A stretch of DNA of 64,000 nt from positions 62,001 through 126,000 of the forward strand of contig NZ_AUHV01000005.1 of the NCBI RefSeq assembly GCF_000423365.1. The letters are read 5' to 3'. The notes under the pieces are model-generated. The model saw only the letters and a program-made list of their open reading frames with translations, did not search any database and had not been told where the DNA came from. The translations under genes were made by a program, and so were the position numbers. This document shows, piece after piece, positions 29,102 to 36,701 of this stretch; positions within the stretch are counted from its first letter, which is position 1, and each line of letters opens with the position of its first letter. Source of the DNA: Maritalea myrionectae DSM 19524. Lineage in GTDB: Bacteria > Pseudomonadota > Alphaproteobacteria > Rhizobiales > Devosiaceae.

Positions 29102-29899
29102 ATGCAGCTCCAGATTTCACACACCACGCATTATCGCTACGACAAGCCGGTTGATTATGCTTTGCAACGGGTCCATCTGCGCCCCATGACTATGGATATC
29201 CAAGAGGTTGGCTCTTGGAACCTCGAGATTGAGGGTGGGCGGATTGAAGCCAGCTACCGTGACCACTACGGCAATCATAGCGATTTGATCAGCACCGATC
29301 CCGGCGTGCAAACACTCGCCATTACGGCGACCGGATCGGTTACAACCCGCGATACGAGTGGCGTTGTTGGCAAAGTCTATGGCCGCGCACCATTGTGGCA
29401 TTTTTTGCAATCCACGCCATTAACGGTAGCCGGGCCAAAAATCCGCGCTTTATCCAAAATCATCATGCAAAGCGACGATCAACTGAGTGGGCTTCATGCC
29501 CTTTCAGCCGCCATATTGGAAGCTACCCCTTATAAACTGGGCGAGACTGATACGAACTCAACGGCTGAGGATGTTGTTGGCATCGGCAGCGGTGTTTGTC
29601 AGGATCATGCGCATGTTTTCACAGCAGCGGCGCGAGCTGCGGGCATCCCTGCTCGATATGTAAGCGGCTATTTGATGATCAACGATCAGATTGACCAGGA
29701 CGCCAGTCATGCTTGGGCCGAGGTTCACCTTGATGAGCTCGGGTGGGTTGGTTTCGATGTTTCCAATGGTGTTGCGCCCGATGACAAATATGTGCGCCTC
29801 GCCGTCGGCCGAGATACGCGCGACGCGGCCCCAATCAAAGGCATGCGCCTGGGCGATTCAGATGAAACTATGATTGTATCTTTGCAGGTTCAGCAGTAA
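29102..29899 (+). CDS. Transglutaminase-like cysteine protease/ligase of the Anbu operon
   Basis: The 265-residue protein has the bacterial transglutaminase N-terminal beta domain (HTTHYRYDKPVDYALQRVHLRP) and a papain-like core with C166 (GSGVCQDHAHVF), H203 (ASHAWAEVHL) and D219 (GFDVSNG). Such enzymes cut or join peptide bonds; in this operon it may process the ATP-grasp product. The ATG follows the alpha-E stop directly. There is no signal peptide, so it acts in the cytoplasm, where the proteasome-like partner also is. Confidence 0.92.
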   Translation: MQLQISHTTHYRYDKPVDYALQRVHLRPMTMDIQEVGSWNLEIEGGRIEASYRDHYGNHSDLISTDPGVQTLAITATGSVTTRDTSGVVGKVYGRAPLWHFLQSTPLTVAGPKIRALSKIIMQSDDQLSGLHALSAAILEATPYKLGETDTNSTAEDVVGIGSGVCQDHAHVFTAAARAAGIPARYVSGYLMINDQIDQDASHAWAEVHLDELGWVGFDVSNGVAPDDKYVRLAVGRDTRDAAPIKGMRLGDSDETMIVSLQVQQ

Positions 29900-29932
29900 A
29901 TAGGTGTGTAATAACCTCATTGGATCTATGAA

Positions 29933-30664
29933 ATGACATATTGTGTTGGCATGCGATTGAATCGCGGACTGGTGTTGATGTCTGACACCCGCACAAGCGC
30001 TGGCGTTGACAATTTCTCGGTCAGCAAAAAAATGTTCACCTGGGCCAGCCCAGACGAATATGCAATCACCATCATGACTGCCGGCAATTTGGCCACCACC
30101 CAGGCGATGATCAGCTTGTTGGAGGAGCGCTCAAAAACCGCAGAAGAGCGCGATCCAAGCATTTTGCGACAGCCAACAATGTTTCAGGTTGCGCGCCTTG
30201 TTGGCGAGACCCTTAAAGAAGTGATCGCAGGGAGCAGCCCAAATGGCCAAACCTCGGATGACCAATTCCGGGCCTCCGTGATCTTGGCGGGCCAGATCGC
30301 AGGCGGGCAGCCGACCGTATTTCTGATCTATCCCGAAGGTAATTTTATTGAAATTACCGATGACACGCCGTTTTTTCAGATTGGCGAAACCAAATATGGT
30401 AAGCCAATTCTGGTGCGGGCATATGATGCGGACATGACTTTTGATGATGCTGTGAAGCTGTTGCTCGTTTCGTTTGATTCAACCATCAAATCCAACCTTT
30501 CTGTTGGGATGCCTTTCGATGTACTCGTTTACGAAAATGACGCCTTCGACGTTGGGCGTCAAAAGCGGGTCGAGGCGACAGATGAGGTTTTTCAGAAAAT
30601 CTCAACGGGCTGGAGCAAAGCCTTGAAAGACGCCTTCCAGGAGCTACCGCGTTATTCGGTTTAA
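29933..30664 (+). CDS. Anbu, proteasome-related peptidase
   Basis: The 243-residue product begins MTYCVGMRLNRGLVLMSDTR, a proteasome beta/HslV-like N-terminus in which Thr2 would be the nucleophile after removal of Met. The DTRTSAG motif and the following VSKKMF lysine correspond to the Asp17/Lys33 elements of HslV. Anbu (ancestral beta subunit) forms open ring or helical assemblies. No ATPase partner gene (HslU, ARC) is near. The gene closes the ATP-grasp/alpha-E/transglutaminase operon with a 33-nt gap. Confidence 0.9.
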   Translation: MTYCVGMRLNRGLVLMSDTRTSAGVDNFSVSKKMFTWASPDEYAITIMTAGNLATTQAMISLLEERSKTAEERDPSILRQPTMFQVARLVGETLKEVIAGSSPNGQTSDDQFRASVILAGQIAGGQPTVFLIYPEGNFIEITDDTPFFQIGETKYGKPILVRAYDADMTFDDAVKLLLVSFDSTIKSNLSVGMPFDVLVYENDAFDVGRQKRVEATDEVFQKISTGWSKALKDAFQELPRYSV

Positions 30665-30944
30665 GTGGAGAATTGCGCCCTGTAATGCCCGCCTAATTGG
30701 AAAGGGAATAGCTCTTATTATACAGAACCGATGCCGCAAATGATGTTGCGATTATGCTTGCGCAACTCGACAAAGCCGCGAACGACCATTTTCTGATCGC
30801 GGTCTGCGTAATTCGCGTGCGCCTGCTTGAACTCTATGCTGTGAGATCAAAGCATTTCAAAGCTCCGGTATTTTTCCGGAGACCTTGACCCGATTGAAGC
30901 TGGTGCCGTCAGAGCGCTCATGTCTTTGTCTTCAAATAAATCCC
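30665..30944. other. Convergent intergenic region, no gene seen
   Basis: This 280-nt gap between Anbu and the convergent mttB gene holds no supported frame. A CTCCGG/CCGGAG hairpin at 30863-30881 could weakly end transcription, but no T-run follows on either strand. Confidence 0.5.
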
Positions 30945-32477
30945 TTAAGCGACGTTTGAATCGGGGAAGCTGGTTTTTTTGGCGGTCATGAAGCTGATCA
31001 GGCGCTCGTCGATTTCCGGGTCAAGTTCCGGTGGCTGGTACGCCGCCAGCATCGATTTATAGAGCTTTTCAGCGCGCACCTCTGCTGTCAGCGCCCCATC
31101 TTCCAGCCATTGTTCATAGCTATTATTGTCGGCAATTTTCGAGCGATAAAAGGCGGATTTAAAGTTTGCCTGTGTGTGCGCACAGCCGAGGAAATGCTGT
31201 CCCGGCCCCACTTCACGCAACGCGTCGAGCGCTTGCCCGTTCTCCGACATGTCGACCCCATTGGCATAGACGGCCAACATATTGGCCTGATCGGCATCCA
31301 TCACGAATTTTTCGTAGCCCATGGCCAAACCACCTTCGAGCCAGCCTGCGGTGTGCAGCATGAAATTCACGCCCGCAATTAGCCCCTGCTGCAGCGTGTT
31401 GGCGGCTTCATAAGCGGCTTGTGCGTCAGGCACTTTTGAGGCTGTGAAGCCACCAGCGCTGCGGAATGGCACGCCCAAACGGCGCGCCAACGCGGCACCG
31501 ACATTGATCACCATGGAGGCTTCAGGCGAGCCAAAGGTTGGCGCCCCTGACTGCATCGACATGGAACTCACAAAGTTGCCGTAAATCACCGGCGCGCCTG
31601 GTCGGGTTAGTTGGGCCAGCGTCATGCCACAAAGGCCTTCTGCCAGGCTTTGCGCTGCAACTGCGGCTGAGGTTACAGGCGACATCGCACCAGCCACAAC
31701 AAATGGGCTGACCATGGCCGCCTGATTGTGCCGCGCATAAACCTTTAGTGCGCCAAGCATTGTGGAATCAAAAGTCATGGGCGAATTGGCGTTGATCAAA
31801 TTGACCAGTACGCAATTTTCTTCAACAAAGTCATGACCAAAGACGATTTTGGCCATATCGACGGAATCTTGCGCCCGCTCTGGCGCCGTGACGGACCCCA
31901 TGAACGGCTTGTCAGAATATTTGATGTGGCTATAGAGCATATCATAGTGGCGTTTGTTCACCGGCAAATCCATGGGCTCGCACAGGGTGCCGCCGGAATG
32001 GTGCAATCCCTCGCACATATAGGCGAGCTTTACGAAATTGCGGAAATCCTCAATTGAAGCATAACGTCGGCCGCCTTCGCGGCTATAGACGAACGGCGAG
32101 CCATAGGCGGGCACCAGCACCGTGTTGTTGCCACCAATGACAACATTCCGCGCTGGGTTGCGCGCATGCTGGGTGAACATGCTCGGCGCGCTTTTCTGGA
32201 TGATCTCCCGGCACATGCCGCGCGGGAACCGCACGCGTTCACCATCGGCGCTCGCCCCTGCCGCAACAAAGGTCGCAATAGCGTCCGGATCGTCCTTAAT
32301 GTCGATGCCGATCTCTTCAAGAATGGTATCCGCATTATATTCGATGATTTGCAGATCCGCATCGCTGAGGATTTCATAAGGGGGAATCTTGCGGGTGATA
32401 AAGGCCTGTGCCGGGGCTTCAGTTGTGCTCCCTGCCGTGCGTCCGCGGCGTCCGCCTTCGCGTCCTGGTCTGGGCAT
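30945..32477 (-). CDS. MttB-family (trimethylamine/glycine betaine) corrinoid methyltransferase without pyrrolysine
   Basis: The 510-residue protein belongs to the MttB superfamily: it moves a methyl group from a quaternary or tertiary amine to the cobalt of a corrinoid protein. The core starts at ILSDADLQIIEYNADTILEEIGI; a glycine/arginine-rich tail (PRPGREGGRRGRTAG) precedes it. The frame has no in-frame amber, so it is of the non-pyrrolysine type, like the glycine betaine enzyme MtgB; proline betaine or carnitine are other known substrates of this branch. The next genes encode a corrinoid protein, a methyl-THF methyltransferase, MetF and Fhs, and sarcosine oxidase is beside them, which makes glycine betaine the best guess. 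The ribosome site lies within the preceding gene's last codons (AAGGAGTAG). Confidence 0.88.
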   Translation of the reverse strand: MPRPGREGGRRGRTAGSTTEAPAQAFITRKIPPYEILSDADLQIIEYNADTILEEIGIDIKDDPDAIATFVAAGASADGERVRFPRGMCREIIQKSAPSMFTQHARNPARNVVIGGNNTVLVPAYGSPFVYSREGGRRYASIEDFRNFVKLAYMCEGLHHSGGTLCEPMDLPVNKRHYDMLYSHIKYSDKPFMGSVTAPERAQDSVDMAKIVFGHDFVEENCVLVNLINANSPMTFDSTMLGALKVYARHNQAAMVSPFVVAGAMSPVTSAAVAAQSLAEGLCGMTLAQLTRPGAPVIYGNFVSSMSMQSGAPTFGSPEASMVINVGAALARRLGVPFRSAGGFTASKVPDAQAAYEAANTLQQGLIAGVNFMLHTAGWLEGGLAMGYEKFVMDADQANMLAVYANGVDMSENGQALDALREVGPGQHFLGCAHTQANFKSAFYRSKIADNNSYEQWLEDGALTAEVRAEKLYKSMLAAYQPPELDPEIDERLISFMTAKKTSFPDSNVA

Positions 32478-32481
32478 GTGA

Positions 32482-32949
32482 CTACTCCTTATTCGCTCGC
32501 TTTAAATTGTGCGCCTCATGGGCGTTAAAATGATCTCTGACGCCATCGCCTGGCGGGTGGCGCTCAAATTGCGGCAAACCGTCAGTAATCTGGTAATAGT
32601 CGCCTTTTTCGCCAACAAACATGTGTCCCTTGACCGCCAGCCCATCTGTGTGCGTCAAGCTGCCCGCAAATATCGAGAGTGTGCGTCCATTTGTTTGCCG
32701 CCAGAAAAGTGGCGTGCCGCAAGCAAGACAAAACGCATATTCGGCGGTGGCGGTGAACGGCGTCCATTTTAGCGGGCCTTCCATTTTCACATTTTCGCGC
32801 ATCACCGCGGCAGCAGCCACAAAATGTCCGCTCAAATACCGACATTGGCGGCAATGGCAGAACCAAATGTCGGCGAGGCCCAGTGCTTCAAATTGCACAG
32901 CCCCGCAAAGGCACCCGCCCTTATGGCGTTCAGGCGCGCCGGCGGCCAC
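32482..32949 (-). CDS. GFA-family (glutathione/formaldehyde-activating enzyme-like) zinc protein
   Basis: The likely start is the GTG at 32949, with GAGGAGGA 7 nt upstream; this gives 155 residues and a 20-nt overlap with the upstream methyltransferase gene. The zinc sites of the GFA fold are intact: GGCLCGAV, CHCRQC and a later FCLACGTPLFW. Members of the family bind zinc and, in the founding case, bring glutathione and formaldehyde together; most members have no proven role. In an operon for demethylation beside formaldehyde-producing oxidases, dealing with formaldehyde or a one-carbon adduct is plausible. I have not seen a proven case for this operon type. Confidence 0.8.
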   Translation of the reverse strand: MAAGAPERHKGGCLCGAVQFEALGLADIWFCHCRQCRYLSGHFVAAAAVMRENVKMEGPLKWTPFTATAEYAFCLACGTPLFWRQTNGRTLSIFAGSLTHTDGLAVKGHMFVGEKGDYYQITDGLPQFERHPPGDGVRDHFNAHEAHNLKRANKE

Positions 32950-33832
32950 GACGACGTCCTCCTCGACCTTCACCATCATTTTCGGCCGGGGGTGCACGAA
33001 ATGTGTGAATCCAATTGGTGCAATGCGGGTCGACCCCGTTCAAGACATCCGCTGCTTTAATGGCTGGCACAAGCCCCTCATGTAGCGGGTTGAGGATGGC
33101 CGAAGTCATGCCTGCGGCGGCGATCATTGGTAGAAATGCGTTGTTGATCGCGTGTCGGTTGGGTAAGCCAAAACCGATATTGGAGGCGCCGCAGGTTGTG
33201 TTGACTTTGAGTTCCTCGCGAAGCCGTCGCACGAGGTGAAAAACATCTTTCCCGGCCCGATTGATCGCCCCAATGGGCATAACAAGCGGGTCCACGACAA
33301 CATCTTCGGCTTTGATCCCATAGTCCGCTGCGCGCTCAACAATGCGTTTGGCAATTTCAAAACGCACATCGGGGTCTTCGGAAATGCCAGTTTCGTCATT
33401 TGAGATGGCCACCACCGCTGCATCATATTTTTTCACCAGCGGCAAAACGCGCTCCATCACCTCTTCTTCAGCGGTGGTGGAGTTAACCAGCGCCCGCCCC
33501 TGGTAAACCGAAAGCCCGGCTTCAAGGGCTTCAATCACGGAGGAATCGATGGAAAGTGGCACGTCCGTTATTGATTGAACAAGCTGGATGGTCTCGGCGA
33601 GGATTTTGGGCTCGTCAGCCAAGGGAATGCCGGCATTAACGTCGAGCATTTGCGCCCCAGCGGCCACTTGGGCCAGCGTGTCCCGTTCAACGCGGGAATA
33701 GTCGCCTGCCTTCATTTCAGCAGCCAGAAGTTTGCGGCCTGTGGGGTTGATGCGCTCGCCAATCATAACGAAAGGCTGATCGAACCCGATACGCACTTCC
33801 TTGGTTGCTGAACTGACTATCGTTTGCGTCAT
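32930..33832 (-). CDS. Methyltetrahydrofolate:corrinoid methyltransferase (pterin-binding family)
   Basis: The 300-residue protein has the pterin-binding TIM-barrel fold shared with AcsE, MtgA and the MetH folate domain: VMIGERINPTGRKLL at the start, MLDVNAGIP, LSIDSS and TTCGASNIGFGLPNR. It should carry methyl groups between a corrinoid protein and tetrahydrofolate. With the corrinoid protein and MttB homologue in the same operon it would be the MtgA-like partner that makes 5-methyl-THF. The C-terminus is an odd GEGRGGRRRGRRRA tail, whose codons also hold the ribosome site of the GFA gene. Confidence 0.9.
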   Translation of the reverse strand: MTQTIVSSATKEVRIGFDQPFVMIGERINPTGRKLLAAEMKAGDYSRVERDTLAQVAAGAQMLDVNAGIPLADEPKILAETIQLVQSITDVPLSIDSSVIEALEAGLSVYQGRALVNSTTAEEEVMERVLPLVKKYDAAVVAISNDETGISEDPDVRFEIAKRIVERAADYGIKAEDVVVDPLVMPIGAINRAGKDVFHLVRRLREELKVNTTCGASNIGFGLPNRHAINNAFLPMIAAAGMTSAILNPLHEGLVPAIKAADVLNGVDPHCTNWIHTFRAPPAENDGEGRGGRRRGRRRA

Positions 33833-33843
33833 GGGCTGTTTCC

Positions 33844-34917
33844 TTAGCTTACTGTGCTTGTCAAATTATCCAGCATTTCATCGTTGGGCGTCACAACACC
33901 AATGGTGGAGTCCAGCGGTTCAGGTGCCCAGGGTTTTCGATCCCCCAGCACACCGGATGCTTTGACGATTTCGCCCACCCATTTTTCGTGGCGGTACGCC
34001 ATTAGGTGCACGCCAGAAACGCCGGGCGTCTCTTTGATTTGCTGCATCAAATCAACGGCAATGCGACGACCTTCTGCCTTCGGGTTGGGCGCATCTTCCA
34101 AGCGCTTGATGATGGCATCGGGGATATGAACCCCAGGCACATTGGCGCGGAGCCAGCGCGCGGTTTGTGCCGAGCCCAGAACACCCACACCGATGATAAT
34201 ATAGCTTTTCTCATGCAGCCCAAGGTCGCAGGCGCGGGCCATAAAGGTGCGTAAACGCTCTATGTCGAAACAATATTGAGACTGAATAAATTCAGCGCCG
34301 GCGCGAATTTTCTTTGCCAATTGATCAACGCGGTTTTCCAACGGCGGCACAAACGGATTGATGGACGCGCCCACGAACAAGCGCGGTGCCGTGTCGAGCT
34401 GGCGCCCGCTCAAAAACCGCGATTCATCGCGCAAAATCTTTGTGGTTTGCAGCAACGAAATACTGTCCAGATCAAACACGGGCTTGGCTTCAGGATGGTC
34501 CCCAGCGCCCACATCATCGCCCGTCAGGCACAGCACCGAACAAACACCAAGGGCGGCCGCGCTCAACAGATCGCCTTGCATGGCGATACGATTGCGGTCA
34601 CGACAGGAAAACTGGATGATCGGCGAATAGCCCGCGCGGGTAAGAATGGCGCAAACGCCAAGGCTCGACATATGACAATTTGCACCAGACCCGTCGGTGG
34701 CGTTGATGGCATCGACATAGCCATCAAACAAGTTGGCGCGGGCCAAAACTTCGTCAGGGTCAACTGAGTCAGGCGGGGCAATCTCTGTGGTCACCACAAA
34801 GTGGCCCGACCGCACGACGCGCTCAAACCGACCGTGCGATACGTGACCGGGCCGCTGGGTGAGCGGATCGCCCGGGTTAACACCGAATTCTTCAACAAAA
34901 TCGAGATCATCATTCAT
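33844..34917 (-). CDS. Methylenetetrahydrofolate reductase (MetF family)
   Basis: The 357-residue protein has the MTHFR TIM barrel: VVTTEIAPPDSVDPDEV, NATDGSGANCHMSSLGVC, IQFSCRDRNR, VLCLTGDDV and FIQSQYCFD. It interconverts 5,10-methylene-THF and 5-methyl-THF with FAD. In this operon the physiological direction is probably oxidation of 5-methyl-THF coming from demethylation. It overlaps the next upstream gene, an MTHFR C-terminal zinc/iron-sulfur-type protein, by 8 nt; such pairs occur in acetogens (MetF/MetV). This copy is therefore probably catabolic rather than the biosynthetic MetF of methionine synthesis. Confidence 0.88.
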   Translation of the reverse strand: MNDDLDFVEEFGVNPGDPLTQRPGHVSHGRFERVVRSGHFVVTTEIAPPDSVDPDEVLARANLFDGYVDAINATDGSGANCHMSSLGVCAILTRAGYSPIIQFSCRDRNRIAMQGDLLSAAALGVCSVLCLTGDDVGAGDHPEAKPVFDLDSISLLQTTKILRDESRFLSGRQLDTAPRLFVGASINPFVPPLENRVDQLAKKIRAGAEFIQSQYCFDIERLRTFMARACDLGLHEKSYIIIGVGVLGSAQTARWLRANVPGVHIPDAIIKRLEDAPNPKAEGRRIAVDLMQQIKETPGVSGVHLMAYRHEKWVGEIVKASGVLGDRKPWAPEPLDSTIGVVTPNDEMLDNLTSTVS

Positions 34918-35350
34918 CGCGCGCCAGCCTTAACCAAGAGGATTGTCCAATGCGGGAATGATCAACGGCAAATTCCAAATCTTTGATCGCGTCGCCGTCT
35001 TTCATCTTTGCCGCGCCATTCCAGGCATCCACCCAAACGCAGCGCATTTCGGGCTTCACCTCGCACATGCCATTTTCCCGAACGCCCCCGCACGGGCCGT
35101 TGCGAATGGACTTCGGGCAATTCATGGGACAGGTCATGCCAGTTTTGGAGAGAACGCAATCGCCACACATCTGACAATCAAAGACCACTCCCTTAACCAG
35201 CCGTTCAGCGGCTGTGATCGGCGTGTCGAGCCTGCGCCCAAAAAGCCGTGTCACCCCGCGCAATCCAGCAAGAATACCCGGCCGTGTCGCCGTGTAGATA
35301 CGTTCTAAAAACCGGGCATGGGCACTTGACCAGCGTCTAATCGCGTACAT
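34910..35350 (-). CDS. Cysteine-rich MTHFR C-terminal-domain protein (MetV-like)
   Basis: The start at 35350 is chosen because GGAGGG is 7 nt upstream; 146 residues result. Eight cysteines fall in residues 59-104 (FDCQMCGDC, TCPMNCPKSIRNGPCGG, GMCEV, MRCVW), the signature of the MTHFR_C family, which in acetogens is the MetV subunit linking MetF to other electron carriers. The N-terminal part is basic and helical. It lies between DUF1638 and metF with overlaps on both sides. Likely role: electron transfer or stability partner of the catabolic MetF; direct evidence in alphaproteobacteria is unknown to me. Confidence 0.82.
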   Translation of the reverse strand: MYAIRRWSSAHARFLERIYTATRPGILAGLRGVTRLFGRRLDTPITAAERLVKGVVFDCQMCGDCVLSKTGMTCPMNCPKSIRNGPCGGVRENGMCEVKPEMRCVWVDAWNGAAKMKDGDAIKDLEFAVDHSRIGQSSWLRLARDE

Positions 35351-35999
35351 GGTCATGCCCTCCATATTCAACAATTGCGTCGGTAGCGGCTTTTATTGCG
35401 GATTTGAGTTCGCCATAGCCGACATAACGATAGTCAAACTCCAGCCCAAGCTTGTCCGCCGCGTCAGCTGCCGCAGACTCCAAACTGATATCATGCGTCT
35501 GCGCCAGATAGACGACACGCCGATAATTGCCAAAATAGAGATCCCGCAAGTGAGGGTACCGATCGAGACCCAAGCCACGGATCACCAAACGGTCGAAATT
35601 TCGCACCAGATAATCGGTGAGGAAGAAGCTGCCAATCTCTTCATCAGTGATCTGAGCAAAGAGCGGGGAGCCGGCAAAAAACTCATAACAGTGTGCGAAC
35701 GGCAGCCGCTGAGCGTCATGCTTTTCCAGCACCTGATCCAAAGCCCCGCCGGTGCCGCACTCACCATAGCTAACCAACACCTGATCAAACTCGTCGCGGC
35801 GCTCGGTGAGGATCATATCAATGGCGGGTGCAATTTTTTGCGGGGCGTTGTGATATTCAGCTGGCAGGCATTGCAGCGTCATCGCGCTTGCGCCATCGCC
35901 CATTTGCGCGCGCAAGGCGACGATTTCTTTCGCCAGCGCACCGCAGGCGATCACCAAAAGACGCGGACTATCGGGCTTATGTCCACGCATCGCACCCAT
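35337..35999 (-). CDS. DUF1638 protein of the corrinoid operon
   Basis: The ATG at 35999 lies one nucleotide past the corrinoid-protein stop, with GGGAGG upstream, giving about 220 residues. The family is recognised from RLLVIACGALAKEIVAL at the start, the LPAEYHNAPQKI segment and YGECGTGGAL, which hold conserved cysteines (CGAL, YGECG) and the histidine of EYHN that could bind a metal. Function is not known. DUF1638 often accompanies MttB-type methyltransferases, so roles in corrinoid loading, activation or methyl transfer are possible. No reductive activator (RamA/ASKHA type) is present in the window, which leaves this protein as a candidate. Confidence 0.82.
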   Translation of the reverse strand: MGAMRGHKPDSPRLLVIACGALAKEIVALRAQMGDGASAMTLQCLPAEYHNAPQKIAPAIDMILTERRDEFDQVLVSYGECGTGGALDQVLEKHDAQRLPFAHCYEFFAGSPLFAQITDEEIGSFFLTDYLVRNFDRLVIRGLGLDRYPHLRDLYFGNYRRVVYLAQTHDISLESAAADAADKLGLEFDYRYVGYGELKSAIKAATDAIVEYGGHDHVRD

Positions 36000-36000
36000 A

Positions 36001-36684
36001 TTAGTGGTTCCTCCCGACAAGGGCTTTCGCCAATTCAGCGCTTCTTGCGGCATCCCGGCCATAGGCGGTTGCGTTTATGGCATCGGCAAATTCCTGGTTC
36101 AGCGGTGCGCCGCCCACCATGATGGGCAATTCTTTCAAAATGCCCCGCTTGTCGAATTCTTCAATCACCACGCCCATATAGGGCATGGTTGTGGTCAGCA
36201 GCGCTGACATGCCAAGTACGGTCGGCTCATGTTCGTCAATGGCCGCAAGATAATTCTCGACAGGGTTGTTGATGCCAATATCGATCACTTCGAAACCCGC
36301 ACCTTCGAGCATCATGCCCACGAGGTTTTTGCCAATGTCGTGGATATCGCCCTTCACCGTGCCGATGACATATTTCCCGATCTTTGCGGAATTCTCCGTT
36401 GCGGACAGGATGGGGCGCAATATCCCCATGCCGCCTTTCATGGCGTGGGCGCATTGCAACACTTCTGGCACAAACAGAATGCCGTCGCGAAAATCGACGC
36501 CGACAATCCGCATTCCTTCCACAAGCGCATCGCTGAGAACTTGATTGGCGTCCCACCCGCGTTCAAGCAGGATTTTTGTACCTTCAAGCACTTCGTCGGC
36601 CATGCCGTCATACAGATCGTCTTTCATCTGCTCGACAAGGTCATCGTCGCTCAATTCGCGGAGGACAATTTCGTCGTCACTCAT
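36001..36684 (-). CDS. Corrinoid (B12-binding) methyl-carrier protein
   Basis: The 227-residue protein is of the MttC/MtgC type: a helical cap (about 1-95) and a B12-binding Rossmann domain with KGDIHDIGKNLV, where H115 is the lower cobalt ligand (DxHxxG). The remaining base-off motifs MSALLTTTM and the C-terminal VGGAPLN are present. It shuttles methyl groups between the MttB homologue and the methyl-THF methyltransferase. The gene is second in the fhs-led operon, 17 nt after fhs. The organism must make or import cobalamin; no riboswitch for it was seen here. Confidence 0.92.
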   Translation of the reverse strand: MSDDEIVLRELSDDDLVEQMKDDLYDGMADEVLEGTKILLERGWDANQVLSDALVEGMRIVGVDFRDGILFVPEVLQCAHAMKGGMGILRPILSATENSAKIGKYVIGTVKGDIHDIGKNLVGMMLEGAGFEVIDIGINNPVENYLAAIDEHEPTVLGMSALLTTTMPYMGVVIEEFDKRGILKELPIMVGGAPLNQEFADAINATAYGRDAARSAELAKALVGRNH

Positions 36685-36701
36685 CTTTATTATCTCTCTT
36701 C

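Noticed and set aside
30863-30881. CTCCGG/CCGGAG hairpin as a terminator
   Set aside because: The stem is only 6 bp and no T-run follows on either strand, so I list it only as part of the intergenic note.
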